Assembly (NCBI RefSeq): GCF_018398315.1
Contig: NZ_JAHBRW010000002.1
Coordinates: forward strand, 1,410,637-1,474,636
Origin: Chelatococcus sp. YT9
GTDB taxonomy: Bacteria > Pseudomonadota > Alphaproteobacteria > Rhizobiales > Beijerinckiaceae
Length of the DNA: 64,000 bases
Direction: 5' to 3'
Part shown: in pieces, positions 18,022 to 26,151 of the stretch
Layout of the letters: the number at the start of each line of letters is the position of its first letter
Numbering within the stretch: position 1 is the stretch's first letter
Translations under genes and position numbers: made by a program
The notes under the pieces: model-generated
Told to the model about the DNA's origin: nothing
What the model saw: the letters and a program-made list of their open reading frames with translations, nothing else
Database searches by the model: none

Positions 18022-19431
18022 TTACCGCGTCAGCTCCGTTGTGCCAGCTGCAGTAGCGAGCTCGCCAACCGTGATGGGTTTCAGCGGGCTGCGGATGCGA
18101 TAGTAGCCTGTCTTCGCCGCATCGAGGCCGGTCGCATGGGCGATGACCTCCGTGACCGTCGGCCCGCATAGCCTGCCCTGGCACGGGCCCATGCCGCAGC
18201 GCAGGAAAGCTTTCGCCTGGTTCGGTCCGACGACGCCCTTGCGGGCGACATCACGGAGCGCGGCCGCGGTGATCACCTCGCAACGGCAGACGGTGACCGC
18301 ATCGGGCGGATCGAGGATGGCGGCGCGCGGCTGATACAGCCGGTCGAGGAAGGAGCGGGCGGTGAGATGCGCGCGCCGCGCACGCTCTGCGCCCGCGACG
18401 CGGCGGTCGCGCTCTCCAGCCGTCAGGCGTCCGAGGTCGTGCAGGGCGGCGAGCGCCGCGATCGTGCCGTCCTCGGCGCTCGCTTCCGCGCCGATGATGC
18501 CGCCGGCGTCGCCGGCCACGAAGATGCCGGGCTTCGCGGTGCGGCCGGAGGCGTCATGCCGCGGCCTGAAGCAGCGCTGCGCCTCGTCAAAATCGTGATC
18601 GATCCCGATGGAGCGCGTCATCTGCTGGTGCGGAACGACCCCCTCGTGCAGGCCGACCGTATCGCACGGCAGACGGTGGGTGCGCCCACCTGCGGTGAAG
18701 CGGATCGCCTCCGCGCGGTCGCGCCCCTCGATGGCAATATCCCGCACATTGCGATAGATGGGGACACGCGCGAGGCGCAGAGCCGCCAGCAGCTTCACCC
18801 CCTTGGTGAGATAGCGCCAGCCTTCCCCGCCGAGTGCGCCCGGCAGGAGGGGCAGGGCACCCCACATCTGCCGGGTCGGTGCCGTGTCGAGCAGCGTGAG
18901 GCCTTTGACGCCTGCCGCCACGCATTGCCGCGCAAAGAGATAAAACAGCGGGCCGCTGCCGGCGAGCACAAGTCGGCCGGAGGGCGTGAGCTGCGCGGAT
19001 TTCAGCAGGATCTGCAGGGCGCCGATCGTCATCACCCCCGGCAGGGTCCAGCCGGCGGTCGGCACCGGCCGTTCCATGGCCCCGGTGGCGATGATGATCG
19101 CCCCGGCCCTCGCCGCAGTAACCGCGCCGGCTGTCCGCGTCCAGACCGTCAGATCATCATCGATGCGCCAGGCAAGGGTCCCGAGCGCCAGTTCCGCCGG
19201 GCTCGCCCTGAGCCGGTCCACCAGTTCCCCGCCCTTCAGATAATCGGGACCAAGGATCCGGCCGAGCGCCGGATCGGCGCGGTTGCGCTCGATGGCGCGA
19301 TAGATCTGGCCGCCGAGTTCCGGCTGCTCGTCCACCACGAGGGTGCGCGCGCCGCCCTCGGCCAGGGTGGCAGCAGAAGCCATGCCGGCGGGGCCGGCGC
19401 CGATGACGATCGCGTCAAAGGACTGGCTCAT
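18022..19431 (-). CDS. FAD/[2Fe-2S] oxidase subunit A (OoxA/HcnB-like)
   Basis: A 469-residue pyridine-nucleotide-disulfide-type FAD protein. The N-terminus has the dinucleotide motif AIVIGAGPAGMASA, a second ATGAMERPVPTAG segment near 115, and FVAGDAGGI near 315. The C-terminal BFD-like domain has a cysteine set in CRCEVI (about 380) and CGMGPCQGRLCG, which in relatives binds a [2Fe-2S] cluster. This is the layout of octopine/nopaline oxidase subunit A, HcnB and heterotetrameric sarcosine or proline dehydrogenase alpha parts. Its ATG overlaps the ferredoxin-like gene stop in ATGA. With the next two upstream genes it makes a three-subunit membrane-associated amine oxidase or dehydrogenase. 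Confidence 0.92.
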   Translation of the reverse strand: MSQSFDAIVIGAGPAGMASAATLAEGGARTLVVDEQPELGGQIYRAIERNRADPALGRILGPDYLKGGELVDRLRASPAELALGTLAWRIDDDLTVWTRTAGAVTAARAGAIIIATGAMERPVPTAGWTLPGVMTIGALQILLKSAQLTPSGRLVLAGSGPLFYLFARQCVAAGVKGLTLLDTAPTRQMWGALPLLPGALGGEGWRYLTKGVKLLAALRLARVPIYRNVRDIAIEGRDRAEAIRFTAGGRTHRLPCDTVGLHEGVVPHQQMTRSIGIDHDFDEAQRCFRPRHDASGRTAKPGIFVAGDAGGIIGAEASAEDGTIAALAALHDLGRLTAGERDRRVAGAERARRAHLTARSFLDRLYQPRAAILDPPDAVTVCRCEVITAAALRDVARKGVVGPNQAKAFLRCGMGPCQGRLCGPTVTEVIAHATGLDAAKTGYYRIRSPLKPITVGELATAAGTTELTR

Positions 19432-19736
19432 CCCTTCTGCTCCGGGATGAGCCGCGCGCCGGCCTGCCGGCGGATCTGCATGCCGGCCCGTGCCGGCAGA
19501 AGGCAGGCCTGCTGGTTCTGCCGGCCATCAACTTCGATAAGGCATTCAAAACACACGCCCATCATGCAGTAGGGCGCGCGCTGCGAGCCGTCGACCGGGC
19601 TGTCGCGGAGCGTGCTCACGCCGGCCGCAAGCAGAGCGGCGGCGATGCTGTCGCCCCGCCGGAAGGGAATGGCGCGTCCATCGAACGACACGAAGTCCTC
19701 CGCCGAGGTGTTTGTGCCCTCAATGCGCTTGAACAT
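19428..19736 (-). CDS. (2Fe-2S)-binding oxidase subunit (HcnA/OoxX-like)
   Basis: A 102-residue Fer2_4-type ferredoxin subunit. The cluster cysteines appear in CMMGVCFECLIEVDG and a later C in NQQACLLPA. It begins at the ATG at 19736, giving MFKRIEG, and overlaps the end of the subunit-B gene by 17 bases. Longer starts would only add sequence read from inside that gene. In related enzymes this small subunit relays electrons between the two FAD subunits. Confidence 0.9.
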   Translation of the reverse strand: MFKRIEGTNTSAEDFVSFDGRAIPFRRGDSIAAALLAAGVSTLRDSPVDGSQRAPYCMMGVCFECLIEVDGRQNQQACLLPARAGMQIRRQAGARLIPEQKG

Positions 19737-20835
19737 GGAACCGATCGCTTCTGAAAGTGGAAACGCCCTCGGGCACCGTGCCGGCAGCGAGAGCCGGGCC
19801 GAGGATGAGAGCATGGGCGCTGCAAAGGGTGACGCCGCTGTGGCAGGTGGCGCTGTATGCGCCGGGACAGCGCTCTGATTCCTCGTAGATCGGCATGCCG
19901 TCGGGCGTCATCACCCTGAGCGAACCCCAGGTGCGGACCACCCCCACCTCGGCGAGCTGCGGAAAGGCGCGGACGGCGGAGGCACAGAGCGACGCTGCCG
20001 TGCCAATGTCCGTTTCCTCGCTGAAGCCGGCCTCCTCATGGCTGCTGCCGATGAGGAAGGAGCCTTCCACGGTCTGCCGCACGCCGGAGCCGACAAAGGG
20101 AAAAAACGGCTTGACCCGCTCAGTGACGACGATCTGGCCGCGCTCGGGGCGCACCGGCATGGACAGGCCGACCTGGGGCGCGAGTTTGGCCGCGCCGAGG
20201 CCCGCCGCGATGACGAGGCGCTTGCCCGCGACCTGTCCACGGAGCGTCTCGACAACGAAAGTGCCCTGGTCGTGACGGATCGCGGTGGCTGCTGCCGCCG
20301 ACCAGTAATGGCCGCCGCGCGACAGCAAGCCCTGTTGCAGAGCGCGCAGCAGATAAAGCGGGCTCACGTGTGCGTCGAGGGATGAATAGGATGCGCCGAC
20401 GACATCCGGGCCTATGGCAGGAACAAGCGCTTTGACGGCGGCACGGTCCATCACCGTGATGGCAATGTCGCCACCCTCGGCCCGGGTCTGGGCTTCGACG
20501 CGCCGGCATTTCTCGATCTCGGCCTCGGAGAAGCAGAATTGCAGGCCGCCCGGCTGCCTCCAGCCGATATCGATCCCCGTTTCTTCCACGAGCAGGGTCG
20601 CGAATTCGCGCCAGAGATGGCCCGCCTGGAGCGACCAGCGCATGTAGGGCGGCTTGCCGACGCCTTTGCCTTGCAACCAGATCAGGCCGAAATTGCCTCG
20701 CGCTGCGCGGAAGGCGAGATCGCCCTCATCGAGAAGGATGACGCTCGCGCCGGTCCTGCTCGCGCCCCAGGCGATTGCGGAGCCGATCAGCCCCCCACCG
20801 ATGACGACGAGGTCATGGGCCGATGCGGGAGGCAT
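19720..20835 (-). CDS. FAD-dependent oxidase subunit B (DAO-type, OoxB/HcnC-like)
   Basis: A 371-residue D-amino-acid-oxidase-fold FAD protein. It starts with the dinucleotide motif DLVVIGGGLIGSAIAWG and carries the C-terminal SATCHSGVTL segment typical of catalytic subunits of HCN synthase, opine oxidase and sarcosine-type dehydrogenases. It would oxidise a C-N bond of an amino acid or N-alkyl amino acid. The ATG at 20835 overlaps the racemase stop by one base (TGATG). The substrate is unknown; an opine-like or glycine-like compound is inferred from the three-subunit set. Confidence 0.92.
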   Translation of the reverse strand: MPPASAHDLVVIGGGLIGSAIAWGASRTGASVILLDEGDLAFRAARGNFGLIWLQGKGVGKPPYMRWSLQAGHLWREFATLLVEETGIDIGWRQPGGLQFCFSEAEIEKCRRVEAQTRAEGGDIAITVMDRAAVKALVPAIGPDVVGASYSSLDAHVSPLYLLRALQQGLLSRGGHYWSAAAATAIRHDQGTFVVETLRGQVAGKRLVIAAGLGAAKLAPQVGLSMPVRPERGQIVVTERVKPFFPFVGSGVRQTVEGSFLIGSSHEEAGFSEETDIGTAASLCASAVRAFPQLAEVGVVRTWGSLRVMTPDGMPIYEESERCPGAYSATCHSGVTLCSAHALILGPALAAGTVPEGVSTFRSDRFHVQAH

Positions 20836-21581
20836 CAGCGGGCCCGCGCGGCATCGTCGAAGCGGCGCGGCTTGAGGCCGGCATACATCCATTCGACCAG
20901 CGAGACGATGTCATAGACCGGCAGGCCGAAGCTGCGTTGGATGGCGGCGGAAAACGGGGGCAGGTTGGCGCATTCCGACACGATGGCGCCGATCGTCGGC
21001 GTTTCCCGCAGCATGCGTTCCACGACCTCCAGCACCTCCCGTTCCTGCGCGGCGTGGTCGGCAAGCGGCGCGTTGTTGCGCATATGCGAGCGGATCGGGC
21101 CGTCGAAGGGCAGTTCGCCCATCGGAAGACCGAGCGGCGCGCCGCTATTGAGGAAATGCGCATCCTTGAGCGCGGCCTTGTCCGAAACGATGATGCCCAC
21201 GGTCTGTCCCTCGGGCAGGAGGCTCAGGGCGAGCGGGATCTGCATCAGGCTCGATGTCGCGATCGGCACGGGGCTGTGGCGGCGTAGCTCCGGATGCACG
21301 GCCGCAAGAAAGCCACAACTCGTCGTGATGCCGTCCACGCCTGTGGCGACGAGATCGTCGATCGCCTCGTAAAAGCGGGCGAGCGCCTCGGCCGGGTTGC
21401 CCTCGATCACATCCTGCGGGCGCACGCCCCGGACGACGCGAAACTGGACGGGAAACGGCCACGTCCCGGCGTTTGCAATGTCGCCGGGCAGACGGTGAAA
21501 GCGCGTATCCAGCACCATGATACCGACCATCGCGCCATGCACGGGCCGCGGGCGCAGGATGCGGGAAGATGGTGTAGTCAT
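20835..21581 (-). CDS. Asp/Glu racemase superfamily protein
   Basis: A 248-residue Asp/Glu racemase-superfamily enzyme. The paired cysteines are C89 (ITTSCGFL) and C204 (IVSECANLP), one in each half, so it should be active on a small acid. It differs from the maleate-isomerase-like protein at 25-747 and is closer to uncharacterised Asp/Glu/hydantoin racemase relatives. The ATG at 21581 has GGAGA about 10 bases upstream. It lies between UbiX and the oxidase genes in the GntR-led operon, so it probably sets the stereochemistry or isomer of the pathway compound. Confidence 0.85.
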   Translation of the reverse strand: MTTPSSRILRPRPVHGAMVGIMVLDTRFHRLPGDIANAGTWPFPVQFRVVRGVRPQDVIEGNPAEALARFYEAIDDLVATGVDGITTSCGFLAAVHPELRRHSPVPIATSSLMQIPLALSLLPEGQTVGIIVSDKAALKDAHFLNSGAPLGLPMGELPFDGPIRSHMRNNAPLADHAAQEREVLEVVERMLRETPTIGAIVSECANLPPFSAAIQRSFGLPVYDIVSLVEWMYAGLKPRRFDDAARAR

Positions 21582-21606
21582 GACGCAGAAGTCTCCAGGC
21601 AAACGT

Positions 21607-22215
21607 TCAGAGCGAGCCAGGGTCCGCCTTGCGAGCCGCCGCCATGCCTGCCCAGCGCCGGACTGATCCCGTCTCGATGTCGAAGAGGTCGAGGGCACGG
21701 CCGACGGAATGGTCGACCATGTCCGTCAAGGAAGCGGGCAGAGCATAGAAGGCCGGAACGGGTGGCATGATGATCGCCCCCATCTCGCTGAGCGCCGTCA
21801 TGGTGTTGAGATGCCCGAGGTGGAGGGGCGTCTCGCGCACCATGAGCACGAGCTTGCGCCGTTCCTTCAAGATGACGTCGGCGGCGCGACTCATGAGGCT
21901 CGACGTGACGCCGGTCGCGATCTCCGACATCGTGCGCACCGAACAGGGCGCGATCAGCATCCCAAGGGTGCGAAAAGAGCCGCTGGAGATTGACGCGCCG
22001 ATATCGGCCACGTTGTGCACGACCGTCGCCTTTTCCGCGACTGCGGCGGGCGCCAGCCCAAGTTCTTGCGATAGCGTGAGATGAGCGGAGCGCGTGACGA
22101 CAAGATGCGTTTCCACCCCGGCCGCCTGCAACAGATCTAGGGCGCGGACACCATAGATGGCCCCCGATGCGCCGCTGATCCCGACGATGATGCGTTGTGG
22201 TTCTGCCCCTGTCAT
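21607..22215 (-). CDS. ubiX: UbiX-family flavin prenyltransferase
   Basis: A 202-residue UbiX/Pad1-family protein. It starts RIIVGISGASGAIYGVRAL, the phosphate- and flavin-binding loop of the family, and later has IAPCSVRTMSEIATG and ERRKLVLMVRETPLHLGHL. UbiX attaches a dimethylallyl group to FMN to make the prFMN cofactor of UbiD enzymes. It directly follows a UbiD gene. I used ATG 22215 because GGGA lies 7 bases upstream; ATG 22227, overlapping the UbiD stop in TGATG, adds four residues and is equally plausible. It may supply prFMN to both UbiD proteins in this window. Confidence 0.92.
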   Translation of the reverse strand: MTGAEPQRIIVGISGASGAIYGVRALDLLQAAGVETHLVVTRSAHLTLSQELGLAPAAVAEKATVVHNVADIGASISSGSFRTLGMLIAPCSVRTMSEIATGVTSSLMSRAADVILKERRKLVLMVRETPLHLGHLNTMTALSEMGAIIMPPVPAFYALPASLTDMVDHSVGRALDLFDIETGSVRRWAGMAAARKADPGSL

Positions 22216-22226
22216 TTCATGTCCCA

Positions 22227-23552
22227 TCAGGCGTTCGGAAACCAGTCCGCCAGATTGACCGTGTCGGCAAGCCTAATCTTCTTGCGCTCGAATTCCTCGC
22301 GCCGGTGGAAGGGCTTGGTGGCGTCGATCAGGAGGCGACCCCAATGGTCCTTGGCCTCGTCACGATAGAAGGAGGGGGTCTCCGGGATGATGAGCATGTC
22401 CTTGTCCGGGCGGCACCGCGTCAAGATCGCCCACATCACATCGTCCATGTCATAAATGTTCACATCCTCGTCGACGACGGTGATAACCTTGGCCCAGATC
22501 GGCTCGGCGCCGATGGTCGCGAGCATGACCTGGCGGGCATGTCCCTCGAACTGTGGATCGATCTTGATGATCGCATGCGTCACGAAGGGCTGGCAGGTGA
22601 CGTCGAGGATCCCGGGCAGCGCGGCACTCAGGCGCTGGTAGATATTCGCCGAGACTGACAATTCGAGCGTCAGGACCTCCTCCGCGGATCCGCACAGGAT
22701 GCTGTGGAAAACAGCATCGCGGCGCACGGTGACACCGAGCACCTCGAACACCGCGTTGGGACCCTCTGGCACATAATAGCCCATGAACTCGCCGAAGGGA
22801 CCCTCGGGGCGGCGCTCGTTCGGCAGGAAACGCCCTTCGATGACGATTTCGGTCTCCGCAGGGACCTCGAGATCGATGTGCTTGCATTTGCGCATGGCGA
22901 TCGGGGCGCCTTTGAGGCGCGCGGCGACCTCCAGCTCATCGACGTCATAGGGCAGGGGAGCCGCCGCCGTGAGAAAGGATGTCGCCGGCGCGCCGATGAG
23001 CATCGCCGCTTCCAGCGGCTTGCCCATCTTCTCCGCTTTCTCGTGATAGATAGTGAGGTGATGGCGCGGGGCGAGACGGCAGCGCAGCTCGTCGTCGCTG
23101 ACATACATGGAGCGATGATAGGAGAGATTGCCGACGCCGGTCTCTGGATCCTTGGCGATGAACATCGCTGAGGTGAAGTAGGGCGCCGCATCCCTGTCCG
23201 AATAGGTGATCAAGGGAAGATCGGAGAGCTTGCACTCGACGAGATCGTTGTCTTCCACGGCAACAAACGGCTCGGCGCCCTGAGTTCCTTTGCCGAGATT
23301 GGCGAGATTACTCCATTGCCGACAAAAGTCTTTGGCATCGATGCCGATGACCTCAGCGAGCCGCTCGCGCGAGCCGTAGATGTTCGTGACGACCGGGAAG
23401 CGCGTTCCCTTGACCTTATTGAAAAGAATGGGCTTGCCCCAGCGCTTCTGAGCCGCGTGGGTCACGGCCGCCAGCTCATGAAACGGGTCGATTTCCTTGT
23501 CGACGACAAGTAACTCGCCGCGCTCACGCAGACGCGCAATATAATCCCTCAT
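22227..23552 (-). CDS. UbiD-family prFMN-dependent decarboxylase
   Basis: A 441-residue UbiD-family enzyme. The active-site residues are R147 (LSYHRSM) and E250/E255 in EGPFGE, spaced as in Fdc1/UbiD. The GYYVPEGP and CQPFVTHAIIKI segments also fit the family. It overlaps the GntR gene in ATGA and precedes UbiX. It would remove or add a carboxylate on an unsaturated or aromatic acid. It is only a distant paralogue of the UbiD protein at 1768-3111, so the two likely act on different acids. Confidence 0.94.
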   Translation of the reverse strand: MRDYIARLRERGELLVVDKEIDPFHELAAVTHAAQKRWGKPILFNKVKGTRFPVVTNIYGSRERLAEVIGIDAKDFCRQWSNLANLGKGTQGAEPFVAVEDNDLVECKLSDLPLITYSDRDAAPYFTSAMFIAKDPETGVGNLSYHRSMYVSDDELRCRLAPRHHLTIYHEKAEKMGKPLEAAMLIGAPATSFLTAAAPLPYDVDELEVAARLKGAPIAMRKCKHIDLEVPAETEIVIEGRFLPNERRPEGPFGEFMGYYVPEGPNAVFEVLGVTVRRDAVFHSILCGSAEEVLTLELSVSANIYQRLSAALPGILDVTCQPFVTHAIIKIDPQFEGHARQVMLATIGAEPIWAKVITVVDEDVNIYDMDDVMWAILTRCRPDKDMLIIPETPSFYRDEAKDHWGRLLIDATKPFHRREEFERKKIRLADTVNLADWFPNA

Positions 23553-24337
23553 CGAATTCTCCGGGGCGATAGATTTGACGTTGTGGACGATGTGGATTGG
23601 GGCCGCGCGCTGCTGGAGGTCGCCTCATGGGCGCTGCGCAGGCGGTAGCGGTCGCCGGGATAGAGAAAGCGGCTGCGTGTGACGGGGATGTCACCGCGCC
23701 AGGTGCGACGATCGAGAAGCAGGCATGGCTGGCTGCCCTCGATATGCAGGGCGATGCGACTTTCCTCGTCGGGGCGGATCGCGCGAATCGTATTGTCCAC
23801 ATAGGTGACCTCGGTCTCGCGCAGAAGATAGGCGTGCGGCGTGATGCGTGTGAAATCCTGGTCGAGATATCCGGGGGCTTCCTCCGCGTTGACGAACCGG
23901 TCCTCGAGCTGGATCGGCGTTCCGTCTTCCTTGTGCAGGATGCGGGAGTGAAACACGACGCCCCCATGCGGCAGGGCGAGAAGGTTAGCGAGCGCGCTGT
24001 CGGCGGGAAGAGCACATAATGATATCACTTCACTTTGGTGGATCCCGCCGCCATCCTCGATCTCTTCCGACACGTCGGGCAGTTCGAAGATCGCGCATTG
24101 CATGTGTGGTCCGATGACGAAGGTGCCGCGGCCCTGCACGCGAACCAGCAAACCTTCCATCTGCAGCTCGCGAAGGGCCCGCCGCACCGTCAGCCGCGAC
24201 GCCCCGAACTCTTCGGCAAGATCCTCCTCACGCGGAACCTGAAAATCCGCAGGCCATTCAGCCGCACGGATGCGCTTGGCGATCACGGTTTTGATCTGGC
24301 CGTAAAGAGGTTGCGTACCGGGCGGCTGTTCGCTCAT
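23549..24337 (-). CDS. GntR-family (HutC/UTRA) transcriptional regulator
   Basis: A 262-residue regulator with an N-terminal winged helix (about residues 10-75; VPREEDLAEEFGASRLTVRRALRELQMEGL, positions 40-69) and a C-terminal UTRA ligand-binding domain (about 95-235; VFHSRILHKEDGTP, RTWRGDIPVTRSRFLYPG). GGAGGG lies just before the ATG at 24337. It is the first gene of the leftward operon and faces the aldehyde dehydrogenase operon. Three AATGATATCACT copies, two of them in the divergent promoter region, are its probable binding sites. The C-terminal 25 residues are Ser/Arg-rich and unlike the family. Confidence 0.93.
   Translation of the reverse strand: MSEQPPGTQPLYGQIKTVIAKRIRAAEWPADFQVPREEDLAEEFGASRLTVRRALRELQMEGLLVRVQGRGTFVIGPHMQCAIFELPDVSEEIEDGGGIHQSEVISLCALPADSALANLLALPHGGVVFHSRILHKEDGTPIQLEDRFVNAEEAPGYLDQDFTRITPHAYLLRETEVTYVDNTIRAIRPDEESRIALHIEGSQPCLLLDRRTWRGDIPVTRSRFLYPGDRYRLRSAHEATSSSARPQSTSSTTSNLSPRRIR
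24018..24029. promoter_or_regulatory. GntR operator-like site inside the regulator gene
   Basis: AATGATATCACT, with palindromic core TGATATCA, is identical to the two promoter sites. It lies about 310 bases inside the gntR coding sequence and might serve as an auxiliary site for looping. Confidence 0.4.
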
Positions 24338-24356
24338 GCGCCCTCCAGCGCGATAA

Positions 24357-24370
24357 AATGATATCACTAT
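24357..24370. promoter_or_regulatory. Probable GntR operator over the leftward promoter
   Basis: AATGATATCACTAT contains the perfect 8-base palindrome TGATATCA. On the minus strand a TTGGCG (24389-24384) is followed after 17 bases by TGATAT (24366-24361), so the site coincides with the likely -10 box of the gntR operon. Confidence 0.6.
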
Positions 24371-24439
24371 TTGCACGATAGACCGCCAATATGTGGAATG
24401 TCCACCCTACGACAGCACGAGATTTGCGCGAAACTCGGG

Positions 24440-24469
24440 TTGACACGATGTTTCCAATGATATCACTAT
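24440..24469 (+). promoter_or_regulatory. Aldehyde dehydrogenase operon promoter with GntR operator
   Basis: A consensus TTGACA at 24440-24445 is followed by AATGATATCACTAT at 24456-24469, which covers the expected -10 position. The operator core is centred 99 bases from the leftward copy. Repression by the GntR protein is inferred. Confidence 0.6.
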
Positions 24470-24585
24470 CATCGAAACAGATATCAGAATGGTCGCGAAG
24501 CTATCGAATTTCAGCACGCCGGCGCTGCCGGTGAGCGGCCAGGCGCCTTTGTCGCCGCCTGTAGAGGGTAATGGGAGAGTTCAGG

Positions 24586-26082
24586 ATGACATCGCAGACC
24601 GGTGAGCTGCCGAAGTTGAAGATGTATATCGGCGGCGAATGGGTGGAGCCGGCGTCGGGAGAGTATTTCGAGACCGTGGATCCGTTCACGGCACGCCCAT
24701 GGGCGATGGTCGCCCGTGGCGGCGCCGCCGACGCGGACCGGGCCATCCGGGCTGCTCATAAGGCCTTTAAGGAAGGGCCGTGGAGCCGGATGCACCCCTC
24801 CGAGCGTGGCAAGCTGATCTATCGTCTCGGCCAGCTCATCGAGGAGCATGCGGATGCGCTCGCGGAGATCGAGGTGCGCGACAACGGTCGTCTGCTCGCC
24901 GAGATGCAGCATCAGATCCGGTATCTTCCGAAATGGTTCTACTACTATGCGGGCCTTGCCGACAAAATCGAAGGTGTGGTCCACCCCTGCGACAAGCCGG
25001 CGCTGAGCTTCTCCCGTCCCGAGCCGCTCGGCGTCTGCGTCGGCATCGTGCCCTGGAACGCGCCGCTTCTCTTGTTTTCGTTGAAAGCGGCGCCCGCGCT
25101 TGCGGCCGGGAACACCCTAGTCATGAAACCCGCCGAGTACACCTCCGCCACGGCTCTCAAGCTGATGGAGCTGGTGGAGGCTGCCGGCTTCCCGCCGGGG
25201 GTGATCAATGTGGTAACAGGCTACGGCAAGGAGGCGGGCGAGCCGCTCGTCACGCATCCACTCACACGGCATCTTGGCTTTACTGGTTCGACTGCGACCG
25301 GCGCTTATCTCTACTCGCTCGCGGCGAAGGATGTGAAGCGCGCAAGCCTTGAGCTGGGCGGCAAGTCGCCCAACATCGTCTTCAGCGACGCCGACATCGA
25401 CAATGCCGTGCGGGGTGTCGTGGGCGGTATTTTCGGCGCCGTCGGGCAAACTTGCATCGCAGGTTCCAGGCTGCTCATCCAGCGCGCGATCCACGATCAG
25501 TTCGTGGAAAAGCTCGCGGCGTTCTCGAAATCCGCCCGCATTGGCAATCCGCGCGAGGTCACCACCCAGATCGGCCCGATCGCCAACCGCATGCAGTATG
25601 ACAAGGTGCTCGGCTACATTGATGTTGCGCGCCAGGAGGGCGCAGAGCTGGTGCTGGGCGGCAAGCGCCCTGATATCCCCGAATGTGCAGAAGGTTTCTT
25701 CATCGAGCCGACCATCTTCACCGGCGTCAACAATCAGATGCGTATTGCCCGCGAGGAAGTTTTCGGTCCGGTTCTCTCCACCATCATCTTCGACGAGATG
25801 GAGGAGGCCGTTGAGATTGCCAATGACAGTGAATTCGGCCTCGCCGCCGGTGTCTGGACGGCCAATATGCGCCAGGCCCTTCGCATGTCGGAGATGCTCG
25901 AAGCGGGCAGCGTGTGGGTGAACACCTATCGTGACATTTCCTACACCACGCCTTTCGGTGGCTATAAGAAGAGCGGCATCGGCCGCGAGAACGGCATCGA
26001 AGGCATCAAGGAATATCTGCAGACCAAGGCGGTTTGGCTATCAACCGCTGAGGAAATAGAGAATCCCTTCGTCATCGGCTGA
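24586..26082 (+). CDS. NAD(P)-dependent aldehyde dehydrogenase
   Basis: A 498-residue ALDH-superfamily enzyme with the general-base E256 (LELGGKSP) and nucleophile C290 (GQTCIAGSR), 34 residues apart as usual. VPWNAPLLL and FTGSTATGAYL mark the NAD(P)-binding region. I chose ATG 24586 because GGGAG lies about 8 bases upstream; the ATG at 24571 has GAGGG too close. It oxidises an aldehyde to its acid and is first in the rightward operon before the ThDP decarboxylase, so the pair most likely turns a 2-oxo acid into an acid with one carbon less. Confidence 0.94.
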   Translation: MTSQTGELPKLKMYIGGEWVEPASGEYFETVDPFTARPWAMVARGGAADADRAIRAAHKAFKEGPWSRMHPSERGKLIYRLGQLIEEHADALAEIEVRDNGRLLAEMQHQIRYLPKWFYYYAGLADKIEGVVHPCDKPALSFSRPEPLGVCVGIVPWNAPLLLFSLKAAPALAAGNTLVMKPAEYTSATALKLMELVEAAGFPPGVINVVTGYGKEAGEPLVTHPLTRHLGFTGSTATGAYLYSLAAKDVKRASLELGGKSPNIVFSDADIDNAVRGVVGGIFGAVGQTCIAGSRLLIQRAIHDQFVEKLAAFSKSARIGNPREVTTQIGPIANRMQYDKVLGYIDVARQEGAELVLGGKRPDIPECAEGFFIEPTIFTGVNNQMRIAREEVFGPVLSTIIFDEMEEAVEIANDSEFGLAAGVWTANMRQALRMSEMLEAGSVWVNTYRDISYTTPFGGYKKSGIGRENGIEGIKEYLQTKAVWLSTAEEIENPFVIG

Positions 26083-26094
26083 TGAAGTCACCCC

Positions 26095-26116
26095 GGCGAG
26101 TGCTCTGGTGCTCGCC
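26095..26116 (+). terminator. Hairpin between ALDH and ThDP enzyme genes
   Basis: GGCGAG (26095-26100) and CTCGCC (26111-26116) can pair, and wobble pairs extend the stem to a TCTG loop, followed by TCTT. The genes look co-transcribed, so this is more likely an attenuator or mRNA-stabilising hairpin than a full stop. Confidence 0.3.
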
Positions 26117-26151
26117 TCTTCCCGAGAAGTCTGGTGCAGGGACGCGTAGAG

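Noticed and set aside
18367-19572. Long plus-strand open frame opposite the oxidase subunit A gene
   Set aside because: It mirrors a clear FAD-protein gene, has no recognisable domain, and shows the low-complexity Arg/Ala/Gly make-up of antisense frames in G+C-rich DNA.
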